A model generated the notes under the pieces. The model saw nothing but the letters and a program-made list of their open reading frames with translations. It did no database searches and was not told the DNA's origin. A program made the translations under genes and the position numbers. Of a DNA stretch of 64,000 nucleotides, positions 35,514 to 45,100 are shown one piece after another (position 1 is the first letter of the stretch; each line of letters starts with the position of its first letter). Origin of the DNA: an uncultured Dyadobacter sp. (GTDB lineage: Bacteria > Bacteroidota > Bacteroidia > Cytophagales > Spirosomataceae); NCBI RefSeq assembly GCF_946482605.1, contig NZ_CAMLSE010000013.1:124001-188000 (forward strand), written 5' to 3'.

Positions 35514-37781
35514 TCAGCCGCGAATGATCAGCACCGAGGGAGAATTGGACAGCCATACACTGTGCGATTCGACCGCTTTGATCCAGCTTTCGAGGCTGAT
35601 CACCATCAGGTCCTGGCCTTGGAGAAAGTCTTTTTCCAGCACGTTTTCGTAAAGCAGCGTCACGTTTTCAGGCGAATGCGACTGTAATGCGTGCAATGCT
35701 TCGCCGGTCTCGACATGCTGGCTCACCGTCTGCGACGGGTCCATGATCGTCAGTTGCAGCCCGCTGACGCCCAAAAGGCGTTCGCCGAAAGGAAGCAGGC
35801 GACGGTCTTCTGGCGTGAACAGCGGCATGAATACCTGCTGCACCTGTTCGAGGTTTTTCTCGATCAGAATGCCGACGGGCACTTTTACCGACCGGATGAT
35901 GTGGGTCGTGCGTTCGTCGAAAACGTCGGAATGGAAGAGTTTTTCCTTGCCGGTAATGGTATCGAAAAGGCGTTCGCGGCTCACGAACTTCGAAGTGAAA
36001 CCCAATATTTTACCCAAAAACGTACCCTCGAAAACCGACTTGCCGATCCCGATCATCAGCATGTCGAACTCGCCTTCGTTGGCGGTTTCGATAATGTCGT
36101 GCTCGATGCTCTGCGAAGGTTTGAACAGCGAAGTGAAAGACATCTTCAACTCATGCGCCTCTTCGTTGATGGGGCGGAAAGTTTCGTACTGGTATTCTTC
36201 GGTATTGACCTGGTTGAGGTAGCTGCTGGGCGAAAGATGCAATGCGGTAATGTGCTGTTCATCAGGCTGGCCGGACACCAGCTTGTCGGCCACACGAAGC
36301 ATTTTGCGACCTCCCTGCGGACTGGCGAAAGCGATCAGGACCGAAAAACGGGACGGTTCGTGTACCGGGTGCAATTCTTCTTTGGGTGCAGGCAGGAATC
36401 TGTCGATCAGATCAAGCGCGGGGCCGGTCATACAAGTCGTTGCCAAGGCCATGATCACCATCATCGTGAAGATCTCCGGAGAAAGCACGCCAATGTCGTA
36501 GCCGATATTGAGCACCACCAGTTCCACCAGTCCCCGGGTATTCATCAGCGAGCCGATGATCAGACTGTCACGCCAGGATTGCTTGACAAACAATGCGGCT
36601 ACCGTACTTCCTACGAACTTGCCGATCACCGCCGCTGAGATGATCAGTCCGGTGACGAACCACAGATGAGGATCGTTCAGCAGCCCTATTTGTGTTCTTA
36701 AACCTGTAAATACAAAGAATAGGGGCAGCAGCAATACCAGTGAGACGTCTTCTACTTTTTCAATAAAAATATTGCGGAAACGCTGGTTGTCGGGCATGAT
36801 CACCCCGGCCATAAAAGCCCCGAAAAGCGCGTGGATGCCGATTACCTCTGTACAATAGGAGGAGACGAGCAGCACCAGAAAGAATAGCGCAACCACAGGC
36901 TTCGTAAGCCCCTCGCGGTATGCATAATGGTCACCGATGCGTTTCAGCATTGGCTTGACGACTTGCAGCATCACCAGCACATAAGCGACCGAAAGGAGGA
37001 TGGTGTAGATCGAACTCATAAACTCGCCCGCCTTCACGATCGCGATCACGGCGGCGAGGATACACCAGGCGGTGATGTCGTCGGTAGCGGCGCAGGTAAT
37101 GACCATCATGCCCAGGCGGGTGCGGGAGAGTCCGCGCTCCTGCACTATACGCGCGAGGACCGGAAATGCAGTGATACTCAATGCGATACCGGTAAACAGG
37201 GCAAACGAAAGGAAACTGATGCCTTCGGGTGCAAACTCGGTGTACATATATAATGCAAGCCCGACACCGAGCGCGAAAGGAAGGATAATGCTGGCGTGAC
37301 TGATTACGATCGCCTCCTGCGCCTTGGTTTTCAGCACTTTCAGGTCCAGCTCCATGCCGATGATGAACATGAAGAGAATCAGTCCTACCTGGCTGAGAAA
37401 CTGCAAATTGCTTAACGAAGTCTTAGGGAAAATGAACCCGGATGCCTCTGGAAAGAACATTCCGAGCACGGAGGGCCCCAGGAAAATTCCGGCTGCGATT
37501 TCCCCGATCACGGTCGGTTGCCCGATGGCCTTGCAAATCCAGCCAAACAGCCGGGCAACGATGATAATGGTGACGATTTGAGCGAGGAGCGTGGCGAGCG
37601 GGTGGGTGAGGTTGTGCCCGAAGGTATCTGTAAATTGCTCCCAGGAAGAGGCAGTTTGTACTTTTTGGGTAATCTGGCCGGCGTTTTCGAGAAGTGTGCC
37701 CTGTCGGATAAAGAAGTAAAGCAGGGCTGCGAAAACTCCGATGGTAATGCAGTAAAAGAGTACATTGCGAATGTTCTTCAT
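35514..37781 (-). CDS. CPA2 monovalent cation/proton antiporter with C-terminal cytoplasmic region
   Basis: The protein has about 755 residues from the ATG at 37781; an ATG nine codons upstream is the alternative. After a first helix, residues 65-450 form the Na+/H+ exchanger domain with about 12 helices. Landmarks are PTVIGEIAAGIFLGPSVLG, MELDLKVLKTKAQEA and CAATDDITAWCILA, the latter carrying the paired Asp of CPA2 transporters. The last 270 residues (FSVLIAFASPQGGRKMLRVADKL and later MIGIGKSVFEGTF) resemble a universal-stress-protein-like soluble domain. It is a monovalent cation/H+ antiporter of the KefB/NapA group. It lies 164 bases downstream of the cNMP-binding protein start, both on the minus strand. 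Confidence 0.88.
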   Translation of the reverse strand: MKNIRNVLFYCITIGVFAALLYFFIRQGTLLENAGQITQKVQTASSWEQFTDTFGHNLTHPLATLLAQIVTIIIVARLFGWICKAIGQPTVIGEIAAGIFLGPSVLGMFFPEASGFIFPKTSLSNLQFLSQVGLILFMFIIGMELDLKVLKTKAQEAIVISHASIILPFALGVGLALYMYTEFAPEGISFLSFALFTGIALSITAFPVLARIVQERGLSRTRLGMMVITCAATDDITAWCILAAVIAIVKAGEFMSSIYTILLSVAYVLVMLQVVKPMLKRIGDHYAYREGLTKPVVALFFLVLLVSSYCTEVIGIHALFGAFMAGVIMPDNQRFRNIFIEKVEDVSLVLLLPLFFVFTGLRTQIGLLNDPHLWFVTGLIISAAVIGKFVGSTVAALFVKQSWRDSLIIGSLMNTRGLVELVVLNIGYDIGVLSPEIFTMMVIMALATTCMTGPALDLIDRFLPAPKEELHPVHEPSRFSVLIAFASPQGGRKMLRVADKLVSGQPDEQHITALHLSPSSYLNQVNTEEYQYETFRPINEEAHELKMSFTSLFKPSQSIEHDIIETANEGEFDMLMIGIGKSVFEGTFLGKILGFTSKFVSRERLFDTITGKEKLFHSDVFDERTTHIIRSVKVPVGILIEKNLEQVQQVFMPLFTPEDRRLLPFGERLLGVSGLQLTIMDPSQTVSQHVETGEALHALQSHSPENVTLLYENVLEKDFLQGQDLMVISLESWIKAVESHSVWLSNSPSVLIIRG

Positions 37782-37824
37782 CAGTACGTATGAGAGTGAA
37801 GCGCGCAAAATACTGAAATAAGCC

Positions 37825-37859
37825 GAAAGATGGTAGGACTTGGGGCCCTACCATCTTTC
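37825..37859 (-). terminator. Stem-loop terminator of the SusCD/enolase operon
   Basis: GAAAGATGGTAGG (37825-37837) pairs perfectly with CCTACCATCTTTC (37847-37859), 6 bases after the stop of the enolase-superfamily gene. The T-tract after it on the minus strand is weak. Confidence 0.65.
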
Positions 37860-37865
37860 AAAAAC

Positions 37866-39350
37866 CTAGCTCCAAAGCCGGTCGTGCGAACGTTTTTCGT
37901 TCCAGTCGGGGGTTGGCGCGAAGAAGCTTTTGTCCTTCGGATGCAGGTGTTTTTTAACCTCTTCCTCGTTGAGCTCGATGCCGAGGCCTGGCGCTTCCAG
38001 GGGCACAGGCGCATAGCCTTTGTCGATCAGCTTACGACCATCGGTAGTTTTCACCAGGCTTTCCCACCAGGGTACATCCACGGAATGGTGTTCCAATGCG
38101 AGGAAGTTCTGGGTGGCGGCGGCGCAATGTACGTTGGCCATGAAGCTCACCGGCGTACCCGCGAAGTGCATCGCCATCGCGATGCCGTGATCTTCGGCGT
38201 AGTCTCCAATGCGTTTCGTTTCGAGCAAGCCACCCGACGATGCGAGGTCAGGATGAACGATATCCACCGCACGCTGCTCGATCAAGGCCTTGAAACCTTC
38301 TTTGAGGTAGATATCTTCGCCGGTAAGGGTGGGTGTTTCCAATGCGTCGGAGATGGTCTTCCATTGGTCGGTATACTCCCAGGGCACCATATCCTCGAAC
38401 CACGCGAGGCGGTATTTGTCGAGTGCCTTGCCGAGGCGAATGCCGTTATTAAGGTCAAAATGGCCATAATGGTCGGATGACAATGGAATTTCGTATCCTA
38501 CCACACCACGTACTTCCTCTACAACCTTTGCCATTTCGTCCAGGCCTTTCGGAGTGATCTGGATCGCTGTGAAAGGGTGCTTGGTGTTTGCATAGGAATG
38601 GTAATCTCCCGCCCATTGCGAGAAGCCGCCTCCCCACACCTTGTTGTTCACGACGCTGCCTTCACTGTTGCGCAACATACCGATCGAAATATCCATTTTA
38701 AGCCAGGTATAACCCTGGTCCTGCGTACGGTATTTGATCTTTTGCTTAAACTCGTTGATATCGTTCGACTCCGGCGTATCCGCGTACAAGCGAACCTTAT
38801 CTCGGTAACGCCCGCCGAGCAGCTGCCAGCAAGGCACGCCGTAGGCTTTTCCGCAGAGATCCCAAAGAGCCATTTCCACACCGCACACACCACCCGCCTG
38901 GCGGCCATGGTAACCAAATTGCTTGATCGATTTGAACAGCTGCTCCACATTGCAGGGGTTTTGTCCGATCAAATGGCTTTTGAGGAACAATGCATAACGC
39001 TCGTCGGCACCGTCGCGCACCTCGCCGAGGCCGTAAATGCCCTGGTTGGTATCAATGCGGATAATGGGTGTACGGCCCACATTCTGCACAATGCAATAGC
39101 GCAAGTCGGTGATTTTCAATTCCGAAGGCTTAGATGCTCGGCTCACTTTGGAGGTAGCCTGTGCAATGGTGTCTTCGGTCGACATCGACATGAAACCGCC
39201 CAAAGCAATCCCGCCGACCGCGGTTTTGCGCAGGAAGTTCCGGCGGCTATCTTTGGTAGAAGGGCTCGCAATTTCCGCCGCAGCAGCCGCTTTTTCAGCG
39301 CTTTCAACCTGCTTATTAGATTCAATGATTTGTTTGAGTATGTTTTTCAT
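37866..39350 (-). CDS. Tat-exported enolase-superfamily (mandelate racemase/muconate lactonizing type) protein
   Basis: The 494-residue protein has a twin-arginine signal (SRRNFLRKTAVGGIALGGFMSM, Arg 36-37) after a long polar N-terminus. The catalytic part has the mandelate racemase/MLE pattern: YGLGEVRDGADERYA, WDLCGKAYGVPCWQLLGGRYRDKVRLYAD, the LKMDIS strand, metal ligands near SSDHYGHFD, WFEDM and TGEDIY, and a possible catalytic His in AMAMHFAGTPVS. Relatives are sugar-acid dehydratases or epimerases, usually cytoplasmic. Here export is predicted. It is last in the SusCD operon, with a REP-like repeat in the 152-base gap before it. The exact substrate is unknown. Confidence 0.88.
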   Translation of the reverse strand: MKNILKQIIESNKQVESAEKAAAAAEIASPSTKDSRRNFLRKTAVGGIALGGFMSMSTEDTIAQATSKVSRASKPSELKITDLRYCIVQNVGRTPIIRIDTNQGIYGLGEVRDGADERYALFLKSHLIGQNPCNVEQLFKSIKQFGYHGRQAGGVCGVEMALWDLCGKAYGVPCWQLLGGRYRDKVRLYADTPESNDINEFKQKIKYRTQDQGYTWLKMDISIGMLRNSEGSVVNNKVWGGGFSQWAGDYHSYANTKHPFTAIQITPKGLDEMAKVVEEVRGVVGYEIPLSSDHYGHFDLNNGIRLGKALDKYRLAWFEDMVPWEYTDQWKTISDALETPTLTGEDIYLKEGFKALIEQRAVDIVHPDLASSGGLLETKRIGDYAEDHGIAMAMHFAGTPVSFMANVHCAAATQNFLALEHHSVDVPWWESLVKTTDGRKLIDKGYAPVPLEAPGLGIELNEEEVKKHLHPKDKSFFAPTPDWNEKRSHDRLWS

Positions 39351-39382
39351 TGGGATTTTCTTGGTTATGTTTTTTTAATGCC

Positions 39383-39496
39383 GTCACCCTGAGCGGAGTC
39401 GAAGGGCGTCTCTGGTTAGGCACGGCGCGCTTTTTGCGTAATGCTTATCGGTACCGGCCTTCGACCGCCCGGCGGCCCGGTCCGCTCAGGCTGACA
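39383..39496. repeat. REP-like imperfect inverted repeat
   Basis: Arm one, GTCACCCTGAGCGGAGTCG plus AAGG, lies at 39383-39405. Its reverse complement occurs at 39458-39496, interrupted by a 15-base GC-rich insert (CGCCCGGCGGCCCGG, 39466-39480) and with one other mismatch. It fills the gap between two operon genes. Sequences of this CCTGAGCGGAGTCGAAGG type are known to me as interspersed intergenic repeats in many bacteria. Confidence 0.65.
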
Positions 39497-39502
39497 CCGC
39501 CA

Positions 39503-40435
39503 TCAATAATTTCTCTCCTTCAAATAATCGTCCAGCTCTTTCTTCGTCATCGGCAGCTTGCCGGGGTAGTTGTTTACCCAATTGAGAAAATCTTTCTGGA
39601 TCGCGTCGGACCATTTGGTATCCACTTCGCCGGGCGTGTACTTGCCCTCGCGGAGGCGCAGGTGGCCGAACTCGTCGCGCAGGGCAGTCACTTCCGAGGT
39701 AATGACCAGCTCTTCCACCAAATGTGCCGGAATGAAGATTGTGCCGTATTTTTTAGCCAGCACCACATCCCCGGGAAGTACCACCGCACGGCCGATACGG
39801 ATCGGCGTGTTGATGTTCGTAAGCATCATTTGCTGGATGTATGACGGATCCTGCCCCTTGATCCAGGCGTTAAAGCCTTTGATCTCGCTCAAACCTTCCA
39901 CATCGCGTACCGAGCCGTAAAAGATCACCCCGCGCTTGGATTTGGCATAAATGGAGTTGCCCAGGTTGTCGCCGATGAGCGTACCGTCGGCGATTTTGCC
40001 GTAGCCGTCGGCCACGTACACATCGCCTTCTTTGAGCACATCGATGGGCCAGGAATTGGTACCGCCGGTTTGCACACGGCCTTCCTTTTTACCGGTTTCC
40101 TTCACGAGATCCTGCAAATCGGGGCGGGCGGGCATGTACTGCGCCGTTACCACGCGGCCGGTCATGGTGCTGTCATTGTGGATCAGCTGCCATTCGCCTT
40201 CGAACTGGTTGTGGTAGCCCTTGTTGCGCAGCACGCCCCAGGCTTCTTCCATGGAAATGTTTTTCAGGCGGGCCAGGATCGCGTCCGAAACGTGTGGACG
40301 ACCATCCGGCGACCGTGCGCCCTTCCAGCCGGAGGTGTACGCTTTAATCTGGTCGGGAGTGGGCGAGATCGCCTGTGCATGGGAAGCGAAGCCTCCCAGC
40401 ACAAACGCTCCCGCTAGCAAGGTTTGTTTAAGCAT
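39503..40435 (-). CDS. Secreted RraA-family protein (aldolase/demethylmenaquinone-methyltransferase fold)
   Basis: The 310-residue protein has a Sec signal peptide (MLKQTLLAGAFVLGGFASHAQA). Its C-terminal two-thirds has the RraA-fold signature: DVYVADGYGKIADGTLIGDNLGNSIYAKSKRGVIFYGSVRDVEGL. This carries the GDN and RG-x-x-x-x-G-x-x-RD residues of class II 4-hydroxy-4-methyl-2-oxoglutarate aldolase relatives. Family members cleave or decarboxylate oxoacids with a divalent metal. A secreted version next to an exported enolase-family protein suggests extracytoplasmic handling of a sugar acid or similar compound. It lies 30 bases after the SusD gene. Confidence 0.85.
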   Translation of the reverse strand: MLKQTLLAGAFVLGGFASHAQAISPTPDQIKAYTSGWKGARSPDGRPHVSDAILARLKNISMEEAWGVLRNKGYHNQFEGEWQLIHNDSTMTGRVVTAQYMPARPDLQDLVKETGKKEGRVQTGGTNSWPIDVLKEGDVYVADGYGKIADGTLIGDNLGNSIYAKSKRGVIFYGSVRDVEGLSEIKGFNAWIKGQDPSYIQQMMLTNINTPIRIGRAVVLPGDVVLAKKYGTIFIPAHLVEELVITSEVTALRDEFGHLRLREGKYTPGEVDTKWSDAIQKDFLNWVNNYPGKLPMTKKELDDYLKERNY

Positions 40436-40465
40436 AAAAAAGTAATTAAGGGTTGGTATTAATTG

Positions 40466-41998
40466 TTATTTATCCCAAAAAACGGGTGTTCCAAGCTCAT
40501 CCGGGCCCATTCTGGCTATGGCCTCCTTGTAGTTGGCCTCGTTCACAGAGCGCTCGCGGACCGGGTACACCAATCTCTTGATGAAATCTTTCACGGACGG
40601 GTCTTTGCCGGGGTAAGTATTGACCGGTAGCGCCGGGAAGCCGCTTCTGCGGAAGTTTGACCAGGCTTCGGAGCCATTCAGGAACGACGAGACCCAGTAT
40701 TGTTCGTTGATCTGCTGCAATGCTTTCGCAGGGACGAATGGATTGGCCGTAAGGAATGCGTCCTGGCTCGCTGCCGGAATGGTCGCCAGCACATCGTAGG
40801 TGGCCATCTGGTTCATATGCGCTTTCACTGCGGCTTCGTATAATGCCTTCACGTCGCCGGTGGCCCAGCCGCGCTGCACCGCTTCTGCAAGCAACAGGTT
40901 GGTTTGCGAATAGGTAATGAAGAACTCCGGCGCGTCGATCTTGCCCAGCGTGCGACGGTTGATCTGCGAATATTTGAATGCGGACCCGATCTTGCCGGGA
41001 AAACCAGGCGCATTCGCGATGGTCGATTCGTTGTAGCCATACGGCATTCCTTCCTGGCTGGCTGGCGTGGTATCCTCAGCTCCGGCAGTTGCGAGCGGAT
41101 TCCCCGGCGTCTCATATTTCACAGCGATCACCCGTAGCCGCGGATCGTTCGTTCCTTTGAGAAAATCCACCAGTGCCTTGCCCAGGTACACATTGCCGCG
41201 CTCGGTACCCTGGAAGTAGTTGGCGAGCGGGTGGTTGAACGTGCTGTTGAATGCGATCAGCGCATTGTCGGCATTGGAGTTTTGCAGGCCGCCATTTGCA
41301 GGATCTACGGCCACCGCTACATATTGCTTCGCCTTTGCCATATCGACTTTGGAATAGCGCATCGCAGCGCGGAGCAGCAGTGAGTTACCCAGCTTCTTCC
41401 ATTGCGGGATATTTCCTTTGAAAAACAGGTCACCAGCTTCGATAGCCTTCGTGGCATCGAGCCCTTTGGTACCTTCCTGCAACTCTTTCAGGATGTCGTC
41501 GTAGATCAGCTTCTGGTCGTCGTATTTGGGCAGGTTGATGCCTTCCAGAAATGCCTTTCCGGCCTGGAAATAGGGCACATCGCCATAAGTATCAACCAAA
41601 ACCATAAATACATACGCTTTCCAGATCCGCGACATGTTGTACAGGTTGCTGCGCGCGGGGTTGTCCTTCGTTTGAGAAATTACGGTCGTCAGGAGGTTCA
41701 CGGGCCCGTTTTGCAGGTACAGCGAGTTAAAGTTTGCATTGGAGTTGGGATCGGAAACCGCATTGTGGTTGCCGCCTTCCAGTACGCCCGTGTAAGGCGT
41801 GTTGATCTGCTGCACGATCTGCAACTGGTAGTTCTGAGTGGCAATAGCCGAGCCGAACTCCGCATTGGAAAACAGGTAAATAGGATCGATGCTCGTAGCA
41901 AGCACCGGGTTTTTGTTTACCTCCTCAAAACCGCTGTCGCAGGAATTAGCGCCAATGAGCATTGCGAGCGCTGCGGCGTATATGAATAATCGCTTCAT
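40466..41998 (-). CDS. SusD/RagB family nutrient-binding lipoprotein
   Basis: The 510-residue protein has a lipoprotein signal peptide (MKRLFIYAAALAMLIGANSC, Cys about 20) and the SusD layout: DSGFEEVNKNP, TPR-like helices (YNMSRIWKAYVFMVLVDTYGDVPYF), and the C-terminal NYKEAIARMGPDELGTPVFW. It is a surface ligand-binding lid of a SusCD importer. It follows the SusC gene with a 163-base gap occupied by a tandem repeat. It belongs to the SusD_2-like branch, judged by WKAYVFMVLVDTYGDVPY. Confidence 0.9.
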   Translation of the reverse strand: MKRLFIYAAALAMLIGANSCDSGFEEVNKNPVLATSIDPIYLFSNAEFGSAIATQNYQLQIVQQINTPYTGVLEGGNHNAVSDPNSNANFNSLYLQNGPVNLLTTVISQTKDNPARSNLYNMSRIWKAYVFMVLVDTYGDVPYFQAGKAFLEGINLPKYDDQKLIYDDILKELQEGTKGLDATKAIEAGDLFFKGNIPQWKKLGNSLLLRAAMRYSKVDMAKAKQYVAVAVDPANGGLQNSNADNALIAFNSTFNHPLANYFQGTERGNVYLGKALVDFLKGTNDPRLRVIAVKYETPGNPLATAGAEDTTPASQEGMPYGYNESTIANAPGFPGKIGSAFKYSQINRRTLGKIDAPEFFITYSQTNLLLAEAVQRGWATGDVKALYEAAVKAHMNQMATYDVLATIPAASQDAFLTANPFVPAKALQQINEQYWVSSFLNGSEAWSNFRRSGFPALPVNTYPGKDPSVKDFIKRLVYPVRERSVNEANYKEAIARMGPDELGTPVFWDK

Positions 41999-42020
41999 AA
42001 TTTTTAATGATTGAATGACT

Positions 42021-42118
42021 GAATGAGTGAATTTTGAATGAGTGAATTTTGAATGAGTGAATGGGTCGCCGGAGCGATGAGCCGCCGTGGAACGGGGAAT
42101 TTCGAATGAGTGAATTTT
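42021..42118. repeat. Interspersed repeat, copy A (between SusC and SusD genes)
   Basis: The 15-mer GAATGAGTGAATTTT is perfectly tandem at 42021-42035 and 42036-42050, partly repeated at 42051, and repeated again at 42104-42118. Between lies a core containing GGGTCGCCGGAGCG (42063-42076) and GAGCCGCCGTGGAACGGGG. The same core recurs near 47228-47260 (minus orientation) and 63839-63862. Confidence 0.85.
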
Positions 42119-42161
42119 CTCCCTTTCCTCCTTCTTCCCTTTCTTCCCTTATCTTCATCCT

Positions 42162-45100
42162 CTACAATTTAATGTTCAAATTCACCCCGTAACTCCTTGT
42201 CGTTGGCAGCGTGTGCGTCTCGATTCCTTGGAGGTTATCGGAGGCGGACACTGCTGCTTCGGGATCAAGGTTGTCGATGTACTTTTTAATCATCAGCACG
42301 TTGTTGCACATCAGCGACAGGCTCAGGCCTTTGACGAAGGTCTTGTCACGTACGAAACGCGAAAAGTCGTAGCTAACAGAGATGTTTCTCCACCGGACGA
42401 ATGCACCGTTGTACACAAATGGCGTCGCAAGGTTGGTGCTGCGGTATTGGGTATAAAATTGCTGCGCTTCGACCCGGGTCGTGTTGGGTGCTCCTTCGGC
42501 GGTAACCCCGTCCAGCAACACACCTCCCTCACGACCTACGAGCGACGGTTTGGAAATACCTTCACGCAGGAAGTTCAGGTTGGAGTTCGAAAGGATTTTG
42601 TTACCTGCTTTGAAATCGATCTGCGTGCCGATGCGGATGCCCTTCACATTGATTGTATTGACCCACGCGCCCACCCAGGTAGGGATCGCGCTGCCGAATG
42701 TGGTGAGGTTACCTTGCTGGAACAACCCGCCCGAAGTGATAATGCGGCCCTGCGCATCTCTTTTGTAATCAAAACCACGCAGAGACGCCAGCGGCTTGTC
42801 CACCTCGTGCGATACAATCCCGAAAAACTCACCCTGGCCCACATCAAAGCGAGGCTGACGCGGAGGTCCTGCCGCGAGCTCGATCACCTTGCTGATGTTG
42901 TAACTGCCATTGAAGCTGGTTTCCCAGGTGAAATTGTCGTTGCGAACCGGCACGACGGTTAGCAGAAACTCGATACCCTGGTTGCGGAGTTTACCCACAT
43001 TCACTTTCGTTTGACTGAAACCGGAAGTGTTGGAAATGTCTACGTTCAGGATTTCGTCCACGGTGTTTTTGCGGTACAGCGACAGGTCGAGGTTCAGGCG
43101 GCTGTCGAACGTCTTCAGTTCCAGACCCACTTCTGTTTCTTTCACTTTAAGCGGACGAAGATTCGCATTCGGGCTCACGGTTGATGGCAGGTTACCCAAT
43201 GCGGTTCCATTGAATGGGTTGGCATTGATACCATAATAGAGGTTGTTTGAATATGGGTCGGTATCGCCTCCCACCTCGGCATAGGCAGCGCGGAGTTTAC
43301 CGTAAGTAAGCCACTGGGGTGCATTGGCGAATGCCTGGCTGAACACGAAGCTACCGCTCACGGAAGGGTATAGGTAGCTGTTGGACTCTGGATTGAGAGT
43401 CGAGAACCAGTCGTTGCGGCCCGTTACGTTTACAAAAAGGAAGTTTTTGTAGGAAAATTCAGCGGCTCCGTAGATGGAGTTCACCTTCTTTTTGCTGTAA
43501 CCGTAATTCGGGTTTTTGACCTGGCCGTTGGCGATCGTGTACAGGTCGCGCACGTAGAAATTGGTGACGGCAGTGGAGACATTATCGTTGACCTGCAGCA
43601 TCTGGTTGCCACCCAATGTAATGTCGATACCAAAGTCGCCGAAGGTTTTGTTGGCGCCGATGAGGATGTCGAGGTTACGCTCGCGGAAGGTCGCTACGTC
43701 CTGGTAGTAATAGCCATTGAAACCCGTCGCCACCGCGCCGATCGAACGCGTTCCGGTAGGACGGTTGTAGTTGTACGGGCGGGTGTAGTAATCCTGACCA
43801 ATGCGGCCCTGAACGAACAACCAGTCTGTGAAATCGTAACGAACCGATGTATTACCGAAAATCCGGTCGCGCCGCACGTTCTCGAAGCGGTCGTAGGCTA
43901 CCCAGTACGGGTTGTTGCGATTGGTAAAACGCGCCAGGGGCATTTCGTTGCCGTTGGCATCCTTACGGTTTTTGAGCCAGTCGGTGTCGATACTCGTGGC
44001 GAGGGTATAAATGGTTGTATTGGCATTCATATCCTGGATACCGATCTGGGGCGGGTTCTTGTTGTACTCGTTGGAGTAGTTCGCGTTCAGCTGGGCCGAC
44101 AGTTTCTTGGTAAACTTATAATTCAAGCCCAGGTTGAAGATTTTTTTGTGATATGCCGAGTTAGGCATGATCGCATTGGCATCCGTATTCGCGAAGGAAA
44201 GGCGGAAATTCCCTTTTTCGTTGCCGCCTGATAATGCAACCGAATTGGTAAAACTCGTACCCGTGCGGTAAAACTGCTTAATGCGGTCTTTATGAGCGAT
44301 ATAGGGCTGTGTGCTTCCGTCAAACTGCGGTGTAGGTTTACCGTCCAGTTTTTCCCCGAATGCAAAAACGCCGGAGCTTTGGGCCTCGGCTACACTCGTT
44401 GGGCGCTTTCCGAACTCTCCCTGGCCGTATTCGTATTGGAAATCGGTGTAATCCAGTGCTTCCTGCGCCTGGAAATTCGAGTTCAGCTCCACACCGATGC
44501 CGGTGGTTTTGCTGCCGCTTTTCGTCGTAATGATGATCGCCCCGTCCTTCGCACGGAAACCGTACAATGCAGCTGCCGCGGCGCCTTTGAGCACGGTCAT
44601 CGATTCGATATCGTCCTGGTTGATGCTTTGCAGACCATCACCCGCATCGGACGAACCGCCTGTTGGGTTACCCGTGCCATTTCCACTTGATCCGCCCGCC
44701 GAAACGCTGCTGTTGTTGATCGGAATGCCGTTCACGATGATCAGCGGGGAGTTGTTGCCGCCGAAAGAAGACTGGCCGCGGATACGGATCTTGGTCGACC
44801 CACCCGGACCGCTCGCAGGCGGAGTCACATTCAAACCGGCTACTTTTCCCTGCAAGCTGTTACCGAGGTTGGTCGTACGGTTGGTTGTTAGCTCTTCCGT
44901 ATTTACCGTGGCTGTCGAATAGCCCAGTTTTTTGGCATCACGCTTGATCCCTAATGCAGTCACAACCACCATTTCGAGGTTGCGGACGTCGGGTACCATG
45001 GAGATGTCATAGCTGGATTGGTTACCGAGAGGAATCTCCTGCGACGTGAAACCAACGGAGGAAAAGATCAGGACGCCACCTGCATCGGGCACGCTAAGCT

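Noticed and set aside
35691..36638. Plus-strand ORF of 315 codons opposite the antiporter gene
   Set aside because: Antisense to the C-terminal half of a clear CPA2 antiporter, with no protein-like motifs.
42021..42060. Short tandem repeats as a CRISPR array
   Set aside because: The 15-base units are directly adjacent without unique spacers, and no cas genes are present.
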